Origin: Ureibacillus composti
GTDB lineage: Bacteria; Bacillota; Bacilli; Bacillales_A; Planococcaceae
Direction: 5' to 3'
Assembly: GCA_030348875.1 (NCBI GenBank)
Contig: JAUCEP010000002.1
Location: forward strand, 3,807,501 to 3,871,500
Length of the DNA stretch: 64,000 bases
Shown: positions 17,871-26,763 of the stretch, one piece after another
Layout: every line of letters starts with the position of its first letter
Numbering within the stretch: the stretch's first letter is position 1
The notes under the pieces: model-generated
Seen by the model: the letters and a program-made list of their open reading frames with translations, nothing else
The model's database searches: none
What the model was told of the DNA's origin: nothing
Program-made: the position numbers and the translations under genes

Positions 17871-17993
17871 TCCTTCTCCCATCCAGACTATACTGTCGGC
17901 TTTGGATTCGCACCAAATCCTGCTCATTACAAGCTCACGGGCTTAGAATTACTTCATCACCGTCGATTGGGAATTTCACCCGACCCCGAAGGA
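17871..17993 (-). ncRNA. FMN riboswitch (RFN element), proximal copy
   Basis: 123-nt aptamer read on the minus strand. The P1 arms TCCTTC/GAAGGA close it, and the conserved RFN blocks are present (GGGGTCGGGTGAAATTCCCA, a CGACGGTGA block, GAGCTTGTAATGAGC-like and CCGACAGTATAGTCTGGATG). It is nearly identical to the distal copy at 18155-18277. It lies about 290 nt upstream of ribE with its own terminator. FMN binding is known to promote termination in this class. Confidence 0.95.
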
Positions 17994-18042
17994 CTAATGA
18001 AAAGCAATCATTTAGCTTTTCATTAAATATTAAATTGTTACC

Positions 18043-18076
18043 TAAATAAAAAATCCCGGTCACAATTGAACGGGAT
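18043..18076 (-). terminator. Terminator of the distal FMN riboswitch
   Basis: Minus-strand ATCCCG/CGGGAT stem (18053-18058 with 18071-18076), 12-nt loop, then TTTTTTATTT. It lies between the two aptamers, so a transcript must pass two independent attenuators before ribE. A further stem (TAATGAAAAGC/GCTTTTCATTA, about 17995-18025) precedes the proximal aptamer. Confidence 0.8.
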
Positions 18077-18154
18077 GAGAATTGTAAATATGTAAAAAGC
18101 ATCAAGAAACAAGCCACTAAAAATAAAAAATTTTAATAGCATTTCACATTTACA

Positions 18155-18277
18155 TCCTTCTCCCATCCAGACTATACTGTCGGCTTTGGATTCGCACCAA
18201 ATCCTGCTCATTACGAGCTCACGGGCTTAGAATTACTTCATCACCGTCGATTGGGAATTTCACCCGACCCCGAAGGA
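18155..18277 (-). ncRNA. FMN riboswitch (RFN element), distal copy
   Basis: Same length (123 nt) and sequence as the proximal aptamer; the one difference I see is A versus G in CATTACAAGC/CATTACGAGC (plus strand), in a pairing region. All conserved RFN blocks are intact, so both copies look functional. The spacers following the two copies are unrelated, so only the aptamer is conserved. Confidence 0.95.
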
Positions 18278-18382
18278 TAGATCTATAACAACTTAATATC
18301 CACATTGCTATACATCAATATTATTTAGTTAATAATAAATATATCACAAACATAATAATAAATCTATTTGTTTTAGATTATT

Positions 18383-18410
18383 TTTATAATTTTCACAATT
18401 ATTTAGACAA
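18383..18410 (-). promoter_or_regulatory. Possible rib operon promoter
   Basis: Minus-strand TTGTCT (18405-18410), 16-nt spacer, TATAAA (18383-18388). It would give about 100 nt of leader before the distal aptamer. The match is modest in a very AT-rich stretch. Confidence 0.35.
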
Positions 18411-18488
18411 AACCTTTCTTCCTTTCCATTACATATACCCTTCGTTATAATGATTTAATGAATGAAATAAAGGACGTGAAAAATACTC

Positions 18489-19868
18489 ATGCCAGAAAAA
18501 GTACAAATGGAAATTGGTCAAAAATTTCCATTAACTATAAAAAGACTTGGAATTAACGGTGAAGGTGTTGGATTTTATAAACGAAATGTTGTATTCGTTA
18601 AAGGAGCCCTACCTGGTGAAGAAGTAACTGTTAAAGTTTCAAAATTACAGCGCAACTTTGCAGAAGCAGAAATATTAAATATCCGAAAAAATTCACCTGA
18701 TCGTCAAGATCCAATTTGTCCAATCTACACTGAATGTGGTGGTTGTCAGTTACAACACTTAACATACTCAGGTCAGTTAAAGGAAAAACGAGATATGGTT
18801 GTCCAATCACTTGAAAAATACGTTAAGCCAATTTCCGAAACAGTTGATGTTTTCCCTACAATTGGAATGGATAACCCGTGGCATTATCGCAATAAAAGTT
18901 CATTCCAAGTTCGCAAGGAAGGAAAACGCGTTTATGCCGGGCTTTATGCAGAAGGAACAAATAAATTATTAAATATTAACGATTGTGCAGTACAGCACCC
19001 ATTAACATCAAAAATTACGGTTGGTACTCGTAAAATTTTGCAGAAATTAAATATTTCAATTTATGACGGGAAAAATTTAAATGGACTTGTACGTACGATT
19101 GTTGTTCGAACTGGGATCCAAACTGGAGAAACTCAAGTTTGTCTCGTTACAACTCGAAAAGAAATTCCACATAAAGATGAATTAATCGAAAGAATAAGAA
19201 AGATTGATCCGAGTATTGTTTCGATTACACAGAACATCAACAAAGAAAAAACGTCGCTCATTTTCGGTGATGAAACAATTGTTTTAGACGGGAAAGAAAC
19301 GATCCATGAAAATTTAGGAGAGCTAGCATTTGACTTATCATCTCGCGCATTCTTCCAATTAAATCCTGAACAAACCATTTCACTATATGATGAAATCAAA
19401 AAAGCTGCTGCCCTTACAGGAAAAGAAACAGTTGTAGATGCATATTGTGGTGTTGGAACAATCGGATTATGGTTAGCTCGTGATGCAAAAGAAGTAAGAG
19501 GAATGGATGTTGTTCCCGAAAGCATAGTCGATGCTAAGAAAAATGCAAAAAACCATGGCTTTAAGCATGTTAGGTACTACACTGGAACAGCTGAGGAATT
19601 GCTTGCAAAATGGCGTAAGGAAGGTTTCATCCCTGATGTCATAACTGTTGACCCACCGCGAACTGGTCTTGCACCAAGCTTTATAAAAACTGTTCTAAAG
19701 ATTAAACCTAAGCGATTTGTTTACACATCTTGTAATCCATCGACCTTTGCTAAAGATCTACAAGAACTAACGAAATTTTATAATATTGACTACATTCAAC
19801 CTGTTGACATGTTCCCGCAAACTGCAAGAGTTGAAATTGTTGCAAAGATGACGTTAAAAACTAAATAA
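18489..19868 (+). CDS. 23S rRNA (uracil-5)-methyltransferase, RlmD/RumA family
   Basis: SAM-dependent 5-methyluridine methyltransferase for rRNA, 459 residues. An N-terminal TRAM domain (about 8-65) is followed by an iron-sulfur motif C77-x5-C83-x2-C86 and a further Cys near 166. The catalytic domain has [12 protein letters not shown] (SAM site), DPPRTGL and the nucleophile in TSCNPS near the C-terminus. By its place near pdaA it may be the B. subtilis YfjO counterpart. Which uridine it modifies (747 or 1939 type) cannot be read from sequence. The ATG has AAGGACG about 12 nt upstream. Confidence 0.9.
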   Translation: MPEKVQMEIGQKFPLTIKRLGINGEGVGFYKRNVVFVKGALPGEEVTVKVSKLQRNFAEAEILNIRKNSPDRQDPICPIYTECGGCQLQHLTYSGQLKEKRDMVVQSLEKYVKPISETVDVFPTIGMDNPWHYRNKSSFQVRKEGKRVYAGLYAEGTNKLLNINDCAVQHPLTSKITVGTRKILQKLNISIYDGKNLNGLVRTIVVRTGIQTGETQVCLVTTRKEIPHKDELIERIRKIDPSIVSITQNINKEKTSLIFGDETIVLDGKETIHENLGELAFDLSSRAFFQLNPEQTISLYDEIKKAAALTGKETVVDAYCGVGTIGLWLARDAKEVRGMDVVPESIVDAKKNAKNHGFKHVRYYTGTAEELLAKWRKEGFIPDVITVDPPRTGLAPSFIKTVLKIKPKRFVYTSCNPSTFAKDLQELTKFYNIDYIQPVDMFPQTARVEIVAKMTLKTK

Positions 19869-19876
19869 TCAAATTG

Positions 19877-19919
19877 GCCATCAAGAAGTTTGGTACTTTC
19901 TGATGGCTTTTTATTTTTA
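19877..19919 (+). terminator. Terminator of the RNA methyltransferase gene
   Basis: GCCATCA/TGATGGC stem (19877-19883 with 19901-19907), extended by AGAAG/CTTTC pairing, then TTTTTATTTTT. Confidence 0.85.
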
Positions 19920-20235
19920 CAATTAATTTTTTCATCTCCCGAATAATTATACATTTACTCTTTCTCAATAACTATTTTTATAGTTTTCCTCTATCCAAAT
20001 TATATTACCGAACAATATTCTCTAAAAAATCGTTATCTTTTTCTTAATACCCCAATTTTCTTTTTTATGCTCGATTCCCATACTGTACTAATCTACATTA
20101 AAACGTTTAAATACCCTTATTCAGCAATAATTAACAGCAAATCACGAAACCTGTTATAACACAGATAAATACTCATTTCTTTCTCTCTCAAGTATTAAAA
20201 ATTCTATTTCAAGAAAATATTTTTTCAAAAAACTA

Positions 20236-20265
20236 TTGCAATTCTGTTTTACAAAATGCTATCTT
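20236..20265 (+). promoter_or_regulatory. Promoter of the OFA-type MFS gene
   Basis: TTGCAA (20236-20241), 18-nt spacer, TATCTT (20260-20265), about 60 nt before the start codon. The remainder of 19920-20327 is AT-rich with no gene or repeat seen. Confidence 0.45.
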
Positions 20266-20327
20266 GATATACAAGAAATGTTCACAGAAATTTTGGTTTT
20301 AGAAGATAAGGAGTTGAAAGAGAAATT

Positions 20328-21584
20328 ATGAATAAAAACAGATGGTTAATTGCACTTTCTGCAATCGCTATTCACTTATCAATCGGTGGCGCTTATGCAT
20401 ATAGTGTTTATAAAAATCCAATCATGCAAGATATGGGTTGGAGTGCTACAAATGTAACTGTTGCATTTACAATTATGATGGGGCTTGCAGGTTTTGCAGC
20501 TGCACTCTTTGGAAGTCTAGTAGAAAAAATGGGACCAAGAAAATCAGCTATGGTTGCTGCAGTGTTATTTGGTGCAGGTCAAGCTGGTGCAGGACTAGCA
20601 ATCCTTTCTGATTCAGTTGTACTCTATTGGCTTACATATGGTTTATTAAGTGGATTAGGTATGGGAATTGGTTATATTGCTCCAGTTTCAACACTAGTAA
20701 AATGGTTCCCTGATCGTCGTGGTCTTGCAACTGGAATGGCTGTATTAGGTTTTGGTTCAGGTGCTTTACTTACTGCGCCTGTAGCAGCAAATTTAATGGA
20801 AGCTGTTGGAATTTCTAATACGTATTTTATTTTAGGGATTAGTTACTTTATTTTAATGATGCTTGGTGCTCTATACATCGCACCACCTGCAGGCAATGCT
20901 TCTGGTGACAAATACGCTACTTCATCAGGCATAAAAGCTCTTGCACAACTTTCAGCAAAAGAAGCTGTGCGCACAAAACATTTCTGGATGCTTTGGTCGA
21001 TGCACTTAGTTAACGTTACAGCTGGAATTATGATGATTTCGGTTGCATCTCCTATGGCTCAAGAGATTGTTGGACTATCTGTAGCAGGAGCTGCTACAAT
21101 GGTTGGATTAATGGGCTTATTTAATGGTGGTGGTCGACTTCTATGGGCTGCTGCATCCGATTACATTGGACGACATAATGTATTTGTTATTTTCTTTATC
21201 ATCCAATTAATCACTTTCGTAACATTACCATTTACAACAAACCTTATTATTTTCCAAATATTAATCTTCCTAGTAGTTAGTTGTTATGGTGGTGGGTTCT
21301 CTAATTTACCAGCATTCGCAAGTGATCTATTCGGAACAAAACAGCTTGGCGTTATTCACGGATATTTACTAACAACATGGTCATTAGGTGGAGTGTTTGG
21401 ACCAATTATTGTAACAACTATCCGCAATGCAACAAACAGTTACATTCCGGTATTTTACTTATTCTCATTCTTAATCGGACTTTCATTATGTATCTCATTA
21501 TGGATTCGACACGATGTGAAGAAATTAAAGAAACAACAAAAAGAAGAAGCCGTAAAGGTTGGAGATGTTTCTACAATTTCATAA
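20328..21584 (+). CDS. MFS transporter, oxalate/formate antiporter (OFA) family
   Basis: 418 residues with twelve predicted membrane segments. The start has the family pattern GGAYAYSVYKNPI, and KWFPDRRGLATGMAVLGFGSGA (at the loop after TM4) is characteristic of the OFA family, which moves small carboxylates such as oxalate, formate, lactate or pyruvate. The exact substrate is not decided. GGAGTTG precedes the ATG. Monocistronic, with its own promoter and terminator. Confidence 0.88.
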   Translation: MNKNRWLIALSAIAIHLSIGGAYAYSVYKNPIMQDMGWSATNVTVAFTIMMGLAGFAAALFGSLVEKMGPRKSAMVAAVLFGAGQAGAGLAILSDSVVLYWLTYGLLSGLGMGIGYIAPVSTLVKWFPDRRGLATGMAVLGFGSGALLTAPVAANLMEAVGISNTYFILGISYFILMMLGALYIAPPAGNASGDKYATSSGIKALAQLSAKEAVRTKHFWMLWSMHLVNVTAGIMMISVASPMAQEIVGLSVAGAATMVGLMGLFNGGGRLLWAAASDYIGRHNVFVIFFIIQLITFVTLPFTTNLIIFQILIFLVVSCYGGGFSNLPAFASDLFGTKQLGVIHGYLLTTWSLGGVFGPIIVTTIRNATNSYIPVFYLFSFLIGLSLCISLWIRHDVKKLKKQQKEEAVKVGDVSTIS

Positions 21585-21589
21585 GCATT

Positions 21590-21633
21590 AAAAAAACTGC
21601 CAAGATTGCATTTATCAGTCTTGGCAGTTTTTC
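21590..21633. terminator. Bidirectional terminator
   Basis: 10-bp perfect stem ACTGCCAAGA/TCTTGGCAGT (21596-21605 with 21619-21628) with A and T runs on both flanks, between convergent genes. Confidence 0.85.
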
Positions 21634-21636
21634 TAT

Positions 21637-22428
21637 TTAGTAAAAAAGTGGAATCATAATTAATTGAAGCGAAATATGTGCAAACATGTGTGATAATATG
21701 GCGTATTCTATTCCCTTTTTCCAATAAAGATAACCGCAGAAGATACCAGCAATTCCATTTAATATAAGACTACGGATCATTAGGTCGGTTGTTACCCCAC
21801 CAAATATTGCGTCAGTTGCAGGTAGGTGTCCAATTGCAAAAAGGAATGCTGCGATTAAAATTGCCACCCAATAATATAAACTAGGTAACTCGGACTTCCC
21901 TCTATAAAATAGTTTCTTAAAGAGCCAAATTAGTAATGACATAACAAATAATCTCATCAATAGCTCTTCGAATACACCACCATAAAATACTCCTGCTATT
22001 AAACCTATTAAAGAAAACTCAGGTTCAATATCGCTAATACCAGAAATTTTATTTTGAAAATAAAAGCGATCTGCCCCTACAATCACAAATGCGGAAATAA
22101 AACCAAAAATAACAGCACGCACTACCCATCTCGTATCAAACGATATTTTCGTTTTAGTAAAGAAGGCGTCTAGTATATCTAAGGAAAAACCAACTTTCCG
22201 TGCAATTTTAATACCTAGAAATGCCACAATAAATGCCATAACAGTTAATTGAATAGCTGTAATTAGTTGAAGCAAAATCATAGGAAACGGCATTGTTTCG
22301 ATTAGTTGTTCATATTGTTGAGGAAGCGTCTGCTGCATGGCATCTAATTGATATGGAAGAACTAAAAACCCTCCAATAAAACAAATCACCGCTAATAATA
22401 ATGAAATCTTCAGATCGTTGTGTTTCAC
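21637..22428 (-). CDS. CPBP family intramembrane metalloprotease (CAAX protease/Abi)
   Basis: 263-266 residues, about eight hydrophobic segments. The CPBP motifs are present: EELLMR (EExxxR) near residue 165, FAIGH near 200, and HMFAHI near the C-terminus; Glu and His residues coordinate zinc in this family. Roles in the family range from prenyl-peptide processing to bacteriocin self-immunity. AAAGGA suits a GTG at 22428 better than the ATG at 22437, whose spacing is too short. It lies 21 nt after the DUF1648 gene in the same direction, so the GntR gene probably controls both. Confidence 0.8.
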   Translation of the reverse strand: MKHNDLKISLLLAVICFIGGFLVLPYQLDAMQQTLPQQYEQLIETMPFPMILLQLITAIQLTVMAFIVAFLGIKIARKVGFSLDILDAFFTKTKISFDTRWVVRAVIFGFISAFVIVGADRFYFQNKISGISDIEPEFSLIGLIAGVFYGGVFEELLMRLFVMSLLIWLFKKLFYRGKSELPSLYYWVAILIAAFLFAIGHLPATDAIFGGVTTDLMIRSLILNGIAGIFCGYLYWKKGIEYAILSHMFAHISLQLIMIPLFY

Positions 22429-22449
22429 TTTTTCCATTCCTTTGCAGTT

Positions 22450-23538
22450 TTATAAAAACGATATTAACAAAATAATTACAAGCGGGATCAACACAATGAA
22501 GTATCCAATTGGATTTGCCATATTCAACGTCCAACCTACTCCAAAACGTTTCTCAACAAAAATAGAAGGATCATTTTTATTGAAATAAAATAAGCCACCT
22601 TTCCAATACTGATCTTCATCAATATCTGTTATGCCCCCTTCAACTTTAACAGGACCTCCTTTATCGGTTCTCCCTACTTTTATTGCAAATACACATGTTC
22701 CTATTAAGACCAGCACTAAAAATGCAAAAGGTATCAAGAATTTCATTCCACTAAATAAATTCGAATGAATCATTGTGAGCTGGAAATAACTAAATAACAT
22801 CGTTACTAATAAAACAACGACAAAGGTAAACCAGCTAGAATACTTTCTTAGCCCTAATTGACGATTACGTGAAGCCTGAAAATTTGTGGCGCTAAGTTTT
22901 ATGCCTGATTTCTTAGTAGCTATATGGATGGCTAAATACATGATTTGCATAATTAGTAGGAATAAAGGTAACTGAATAGCTGTAAAAGGTGTTTTTTTCG
23001 TAAATGCGTCTGGTTCCCCACTAGGACCCCAATGTGTTGGAATCTGATTAGGTAAAATATCATATTGAAAGATTGTGTAACATATAACCCCCAATGTGAT
23101 GATCATCGGTAAAAAGTACACATATGAAGGGAGCATTTCGTCTTGAGAGCGAATTGATAAATCTGTCAATCTAACTTCCTTTAAATTCTCAGTCCATTTG
23201 CTCTCTTTTTTTAACTGCTTTGTTTTTGCGTGGAAATATATATATAAAGATAAACTGATGAGAATAACTCCGAATTGCATCATCGTTCCTACAATAACAA
23301 TTTGTTGATCATCTCGATTGCTTCCTAACGCCCACACTAGAAAAGCAACCATAATGACGATTGAAATCGCTAGCATACTAACAAAATAACGTTTTTTAAA
23401 CAATTTCAGATTATCATTATTAATAAATTGTTCTGGTACCGTTACACCAAAAATAACAGTTCTTTTTACTAAATAAGGTACAGCTATTTGTAAACCTATA
23501 ATAAAGACAAAGATTGTTAAAATAATTGAAAGTGACAT
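22450..23538 (-). CDS. DUF1648/DUF5808-type membrane protein
   Basis: 362 residues with about eight hydrophobic segments. The central IPTHWGPSGEPDAF (near 205) is the DUF1648 hallmark found also in SdpI-like immunity proteins. The C-terminal DEDQYWKGGLFYFNKNDPSI resembles the DUF5808 ending. Function unknown: either a membrane regulator or an immunity-like factor. GAGGGGG lies 9 nt before the ATG. Second in a gntR - DUF1648 - CPBP set, 32 nt after the regulator. Confidence 0.75.
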   Translation of the reverse strand: MSLSIILTIFVFIIGLQIAVPYLVKRTVIFGVTVPEQFINNDNLKLFKKRYFVSMLAISIVIMVAFLVWALGSNRDDQQIVIVGTMMQFGVILISLSLYIYFHAKTKQLKKESKWTENLKEVRLTDLSIRSQDEMLPSYVYFLPMIITLGVICYTIFQYDILPNQIPTHWGPSGEPDAFTKKTPFTAIQLPLFLLIMQIMYLAIHIATKKSGIKLSATNFQASRNRQLGLRKYSSWFTFVVVLLVTMLFSYFQLTMIHSNLFSGMKFLIPFAFLVLVLIGTCVFAIKVGRTDKGGPVKVEGGITDIDEDQYWKGGLFYFNKNDPSIFVEKRFGVGWTLNMANPIGYFIVLIPLVIILLISFL

Positions 23539-23570
23539 TCTCTTTTTCCCCCTCTTGTTTTTTAGTACGA

Positions 23571-23948
23571 TTATTTCGTTTTAATATCATCAACTAATGA
23601 AGAAACAAGCTCTAGTAATTTCTCTTTATCCAATCCTAAAACAAGGGCTTCTGCAATATAAGGTCTAAGTTGATCCGAAATTCTGTTCATTGTGCTGTCA
23701 TCTATACTGTCATAATGTGAGATTACTGCTCCCGACTTCGGAACAATTTGGATAATCCCCTTTTTTTCTAACTCGTGATAACTCTTATTAACCGTGTGCA
23801 TATTAACACCGAGATCGGCAGCAAAGGCTCTTACAGAAGGAAGTGCATCACCTGACTTTAAACTCCCCTTCGCAATACCCTCTATAATCTGATTGGTTAA
23901 TTGTGTATAGATTGGGATTTCGGACTCTGTTTCAATTCGTATAAGCAT
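23571..23948 (-). CDS. GntR family regulator (YtrA/YhcF type)
   Basis: Short GntR protein of 125 residues: winged-helix domain IPIYTQLTNQIIEGI...LPSVRAFAADLGVNMHTVNKSYHELE, then only about 50 residues, too short for a ligand-binding domain. YtrA-type regulators typically control the transporter or membrane genes in their own operon. The frame is open to 24050, but GGAGTG before the ATG at 23948 and the family N-terminus place the start there. Direct repeats overlap its promoter. Confidence 0.88.
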   Translation of the reverse strand: MLIRIETESEIPIYTQLTNQIIEGIAKGSLKSGDALPSVRAFAADLGVNMHTVNKSYHELEKKGIIQIVPKSGAVISHYDSIDDSTMNRISDQLRPYIAEALVLGLDKEKLLELVSSLVDDIKTK

Positions 23949-23962
23949 TTCATCACTCCAAT

Positions 23963-23998
23963 CTGTTCTACACTTATTATAACAAAACTGTTCTATAC
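23963..23998 (-). promoter_or_regulatory. gntR promoter with direct repeats
   Basis: Two 11-bp direct repeats, GTRTAGAACAG on the minus strand (23963-23973 and 23988-23998), 25 bp apart centre to centre, flank a TATAAT (23976-23981). The phasing (about 2.5 turns) and position suggest an autoregulatory operator. No good -35 is seen. Confidence 0.5.
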
Positions 23999-24024
23999 TT
24001 TCTATAACAAAATACATTTCTCCA

Positions 24025-24058
24025 TAAAAAAGCTCCTTATGCGAAAACACATAAGGAG
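24025..24058 (-). terminator. Terminator of the TDT-like membrane protein gene
   Basis: 9-bp perfect stem CTCCTTATG/CATAAGGAG (24033-24041 with 24050-24058) followed on the minus strand by TTTTTTAT. Confidence 0.85.
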
Positions 24059-24074
24059 TTTGTTTATAGGCATT

Positions 24075-25133
24075 TTACCTCAATGCCCCACTTTCAATCC
24101 CATTCATATTTTTAAGAATAATTGTCGATAGTAAAAGAGCAATTTCAGTAACGAGTATAATCAGTATAATCCAGCCTAATACGTACATTACTTCAGTTTG
24201 AAAGTTCAGTAAATCTTTCCCCATCATGTTCACAAGATTGTAGGTGAAATAATAAAACATCCCAAACGTAAAGTTTCTTGCCCATTGTGAAATATGGTAA
24301 GTAAATATCCCCTTTTTCCATCCTAGTTTTTTAATTCTATTTATTCCCCGAATGATTTCTATCATTTCTACTATGACAAATATTGAAAACACTACCCACC
24401 AAACAACTAACAGCATATCGGTCTCAAACTGTCTCGATTGAGTCATTGCAAGCCCTGTAATCGACAATGCACCATGAATAATACAATCAGTATTTTTCCA
24501 TTCATGAATATCAAACCATTTTGAAGAAAATCGAATACCAATTAAAATAATAGAAAATACATAAAAAACAATCCCAATACTTATTAAGTAAAAGATTATG
24601 TTAGCTGATATAGATTCTTGATAATAATTAATTAAAAGACAAGCAATGGACTGTGTACTAACTGTGGATAATAAAACTAGTCCATGCACATCTTTAATAG
24701 AACCTATTCCAATAATCTTTTTAAATTGCCAAATACAAAAAAGGATGTAGATGAACCAAAGGAAAACATTCATATATAAAAGAATCGTTAATCCTGTAGT
24801 TAATACAGGGAAGTAATGAATCATTATAATGCCTACTACTGATGTTCCAGCAATCCATGTCCCTGCAGCAAAACTTTTAATGGGCGAACTTACTAAGCTA
24901 TTTTGGTATTCCCTAATAAATAATGAAAAGCAAAATGAAAAAAGAAGTAACAACCAAACAATCACTAAGATTGCTGAAAAATAACGTCCAAAATGTTCAT
25001 CTAGTAATGGAAATTGATGAATTGCACCCAATAAGAAAATGCCAATCGCCATAATAATCGAACCAGCAGCTATATCAATCGTTTTATATGTAGAAACAAT
25101 TTTAGTTTTAATATTCATAATAGGATTGGTCAC
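24075..25133 (-). CDS. Polytopic membrane protein, possibly TDT/SLAC1 transporter family
   Basis: About 352 residues and ten predicted membrane segments. Conserved-looking stretches include AAGTWIAGTSVVG (near 95), VHGLVLLSTVSTQS (near 160) and WARNFTFGMFYYFT near the C-terminus. The pattern is reminiscent of the tellurite-resistance/dicarboxylate transporter family, but I am not certain. The ATG at 25151 has a weak ribosome site; GGAGGG fits a GTG at 25133. Monocistronic; no regulatory site recognised. Confidence 0.6.
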   Translation of the reverse strand: MTNPIMNIKTKIVSTYKTIDIAAGSIIMAIGIFLLGAIHQFPLLDEHFGRYFSAILVIVWLLLLFSFCFSLFIREYQNSLVSSPIKSFAAGTWIAGTSVVGIIMIHYFPVLTTGLTILLYMNVFLWFIYILFCIWQFKKIIGIGSIKDVHGLVLLSTVSTQSIACLLINYYQESISANIIFYLISIGIVFYVFSIILIGIRFSSKWFDIHEWKNTDCIIHGALSITGLAMTQSRQFETDMLLVVWWVVFSIFVIVEMIEIIRGINRIKKLGWKKGIFTYHISQWARNFTFGMFYYFTYNLVNMMGKDLLNFQTEVMYVLGWIILIILVTEIALLLSTIILKNMNGIESGALR

Positions 25134-25455
25134 CTCTAATTTTCCCTCCATTAAATATTTCCATTATATATGTTTTTATCGTTATATTTTTACAATTTTT
25201 ATAAGGCTAAAGTATTATCTTCTAAAGATTTATTGATAAAAACGAAGATTTAAAGCTCCATTTTTTATTGGGGAAAAAATAATGATAATAATTTTATTAT
25301 TTTGGTTTAATCTATTTAACGAGAGTAAAGGTTAAATGGGATTTTGTAGGGATTTTTTACTTTTTCAACAAATTTTTTGTCGAAAAGTGATTGATAGCTT
25401 AAAATTTATTCTGTATAATCTGTTTTATTGTGTAAAAATATTAAAGAAAATATTT

Positions 25456-25482
25456 TTGCGTTCATCTCAATTATGCTATGGT
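25456..25482 (+). promoter_or_regulatory. Possible promoter of the polyamine operon
   Basis: TTGCGT (25456-25461), 15-nt spacer, extended -10 TGC-TATGGT (25474-25482). Short spacing weakens it. The rest of 25152-25529 is AT-rich and holds no gene I can see. Confidence 0.35.
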
Positions 25483-25529
25483 GTAATTGAATAATAATAC
25501 TACTATTCCTTTAAGGGGGTTATAAAGAA

Positions 25530-26762
25530 TTGGGTAAAGCATTGATTATTGGAGCTGGCGGAGTTGCTAGTGTAGTGGTACACAAATGTGTACAAAATTC
25601 GCAAACGTTCGAAGAGATTATGATCGCTAGTCGAACGAAGTCAAAATGTGACGCTTTAAAAGAAAAATTAGACGGCGGTAAAACAATTATTCATACGGCT
25701 CAAGTAGACGCGGATAATGTGGACGAACTTGTTGAATTAATCAATGGATTTAAACCAGATGTGGTAATTAACGTAGCTTTACCATATCAAGATTTAACTA
25801 TTATGGATGCATGTTTAGCTACAGGTGTACACTACGTTGATACTGCAAACTATGAGCCACCTGAAACAGCTAAGTTTGAATATAAATGGCAATGGGCTTA
25901 CAAAGAAAAGTTCGAAAAAGCTGGCCTTACAGCTTTATTAGGTAGTGGATTTGACCCAGGTGTAACAGGCGTATTCTCTGCATATGCATTAAAACATTAT
26001 TTCGATGAAATTCACTATATCGATATTTTAGATGCGAACGCTGGAGACCATGGATATCCATTCGCTACAAACTTCAACCCTGAAATTAACATCCGTGAAA
26101 TTACAGCAAACGGACGCTACTGGAAACAAGGTGAATGGGTAGAAACAGAACCATTAGAATTCAAAGAAGTTTATAACTTCCCAGAAATCGGACCTAAAGA
26201 TATGTACCTTCTATATCATGAAGAATTAGAATCTTTAGCGAAAAACATTACAGGTATTAAACAAATTCGTTTCTGGATGACATTCTCTCAAAAATATATC
26301 ACTCACTTAAATGTTCTTGAAAACGTTGGTATGACGTCAATTGAACCGATTGAATTTGAAGGTAAAATGATTCAACCACTTCAATTCTTAAAAGCAGTTT
26401 TACCAGATCCAGCTTCACTTGGACCACGTACTAAAGGTAAAACAAATATCGGTATTATCGCTCGTGGTATTAAAGATGGCGAAGAGAAAACTTACTACGT
26501 ATATAACGTTTGTGATCATGAAGAATGTTACCGTGAAGTTGGTTCACAAGCGATTTCTTATACAACAGGAGTACCAGCAATGATTGGTGCTATGCTTGTT
26601 ATGAACGGTACATGGCAAAAACCAGGCGTTTACAACGTAGAAGAATTCGATCCAGATCCATTCATGGAAGCTTTAAATAAATGGGGTCTTCCATGGCAAG
26701 AAAGCTTTAATCCTGAACTAATCGACCTTGACTTAAACGACAACAAAGTTGAGGCAAAGTAA
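25530..26762 (+). CDS. Carboxy(nor)spermidine synthase (saccharopine-dehydrogenase family)
   Basis: NADPH-dependent enzyme condensing aspartate beta-semialdehyde with a diamine to carboxyspermidine (from putrescine) or carboxynorspermidine (from diaminopropane). Rossmann start ALIIGAGGVASVV, then DTANYEPPETAKFEYKWQW and GSGFDPGVTGVFSAYA, characteristic of this branch. 410 residues. The start is TTG with AAGGGGG 9 nt upstream. It is followed 1 nt later by the decarboxylase, so the two form a pathway operon. Whether the end product is spermidine or norspermidine is not decided. Confidence 0.9.
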   Translation: MGKALIIGAGGVASVVVHKCVQNSQTFEEIMIASRTKSKCDALKEKLDGGKTIIHTAQVDADNVDELVELINGFKPDVVINVALPYQDLTIMDACLATGVHYVDTANYEPPETAKFEYKWQWAYKEKFEKAGLTALLGSGFDPGVTGVFSAYALKHYFDEIHYIDILDANAGDHGYPFATNFNPEINIREITANGRYWKQGEWVETEPLEFKEVYNFPEIGPKDMYLLYHEELESLAKNITGIKQIRFWMTFSQKYITHLNVLENVGMTSIEPIEFEGKMIQPLQFLKAVLPDPASLGPRTKGKTNIGIIARGIKDGEEKTYYVYNVCDHEECYREVGSQAISYTTGVPAMIGAMLVMNGTWQKPGVYNVEEFDPDPFMEALNKWGLPWQESFNPELIDLDLNDNKVEAK

Positions 26763-26763
26763 T

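Noticed and set aside
17722..18117. Short ORFs of 60-70 codons in the riboswitch region
   Set aside because: They overlap conserved aptamer RNA and terminators and have no ribosome sites.
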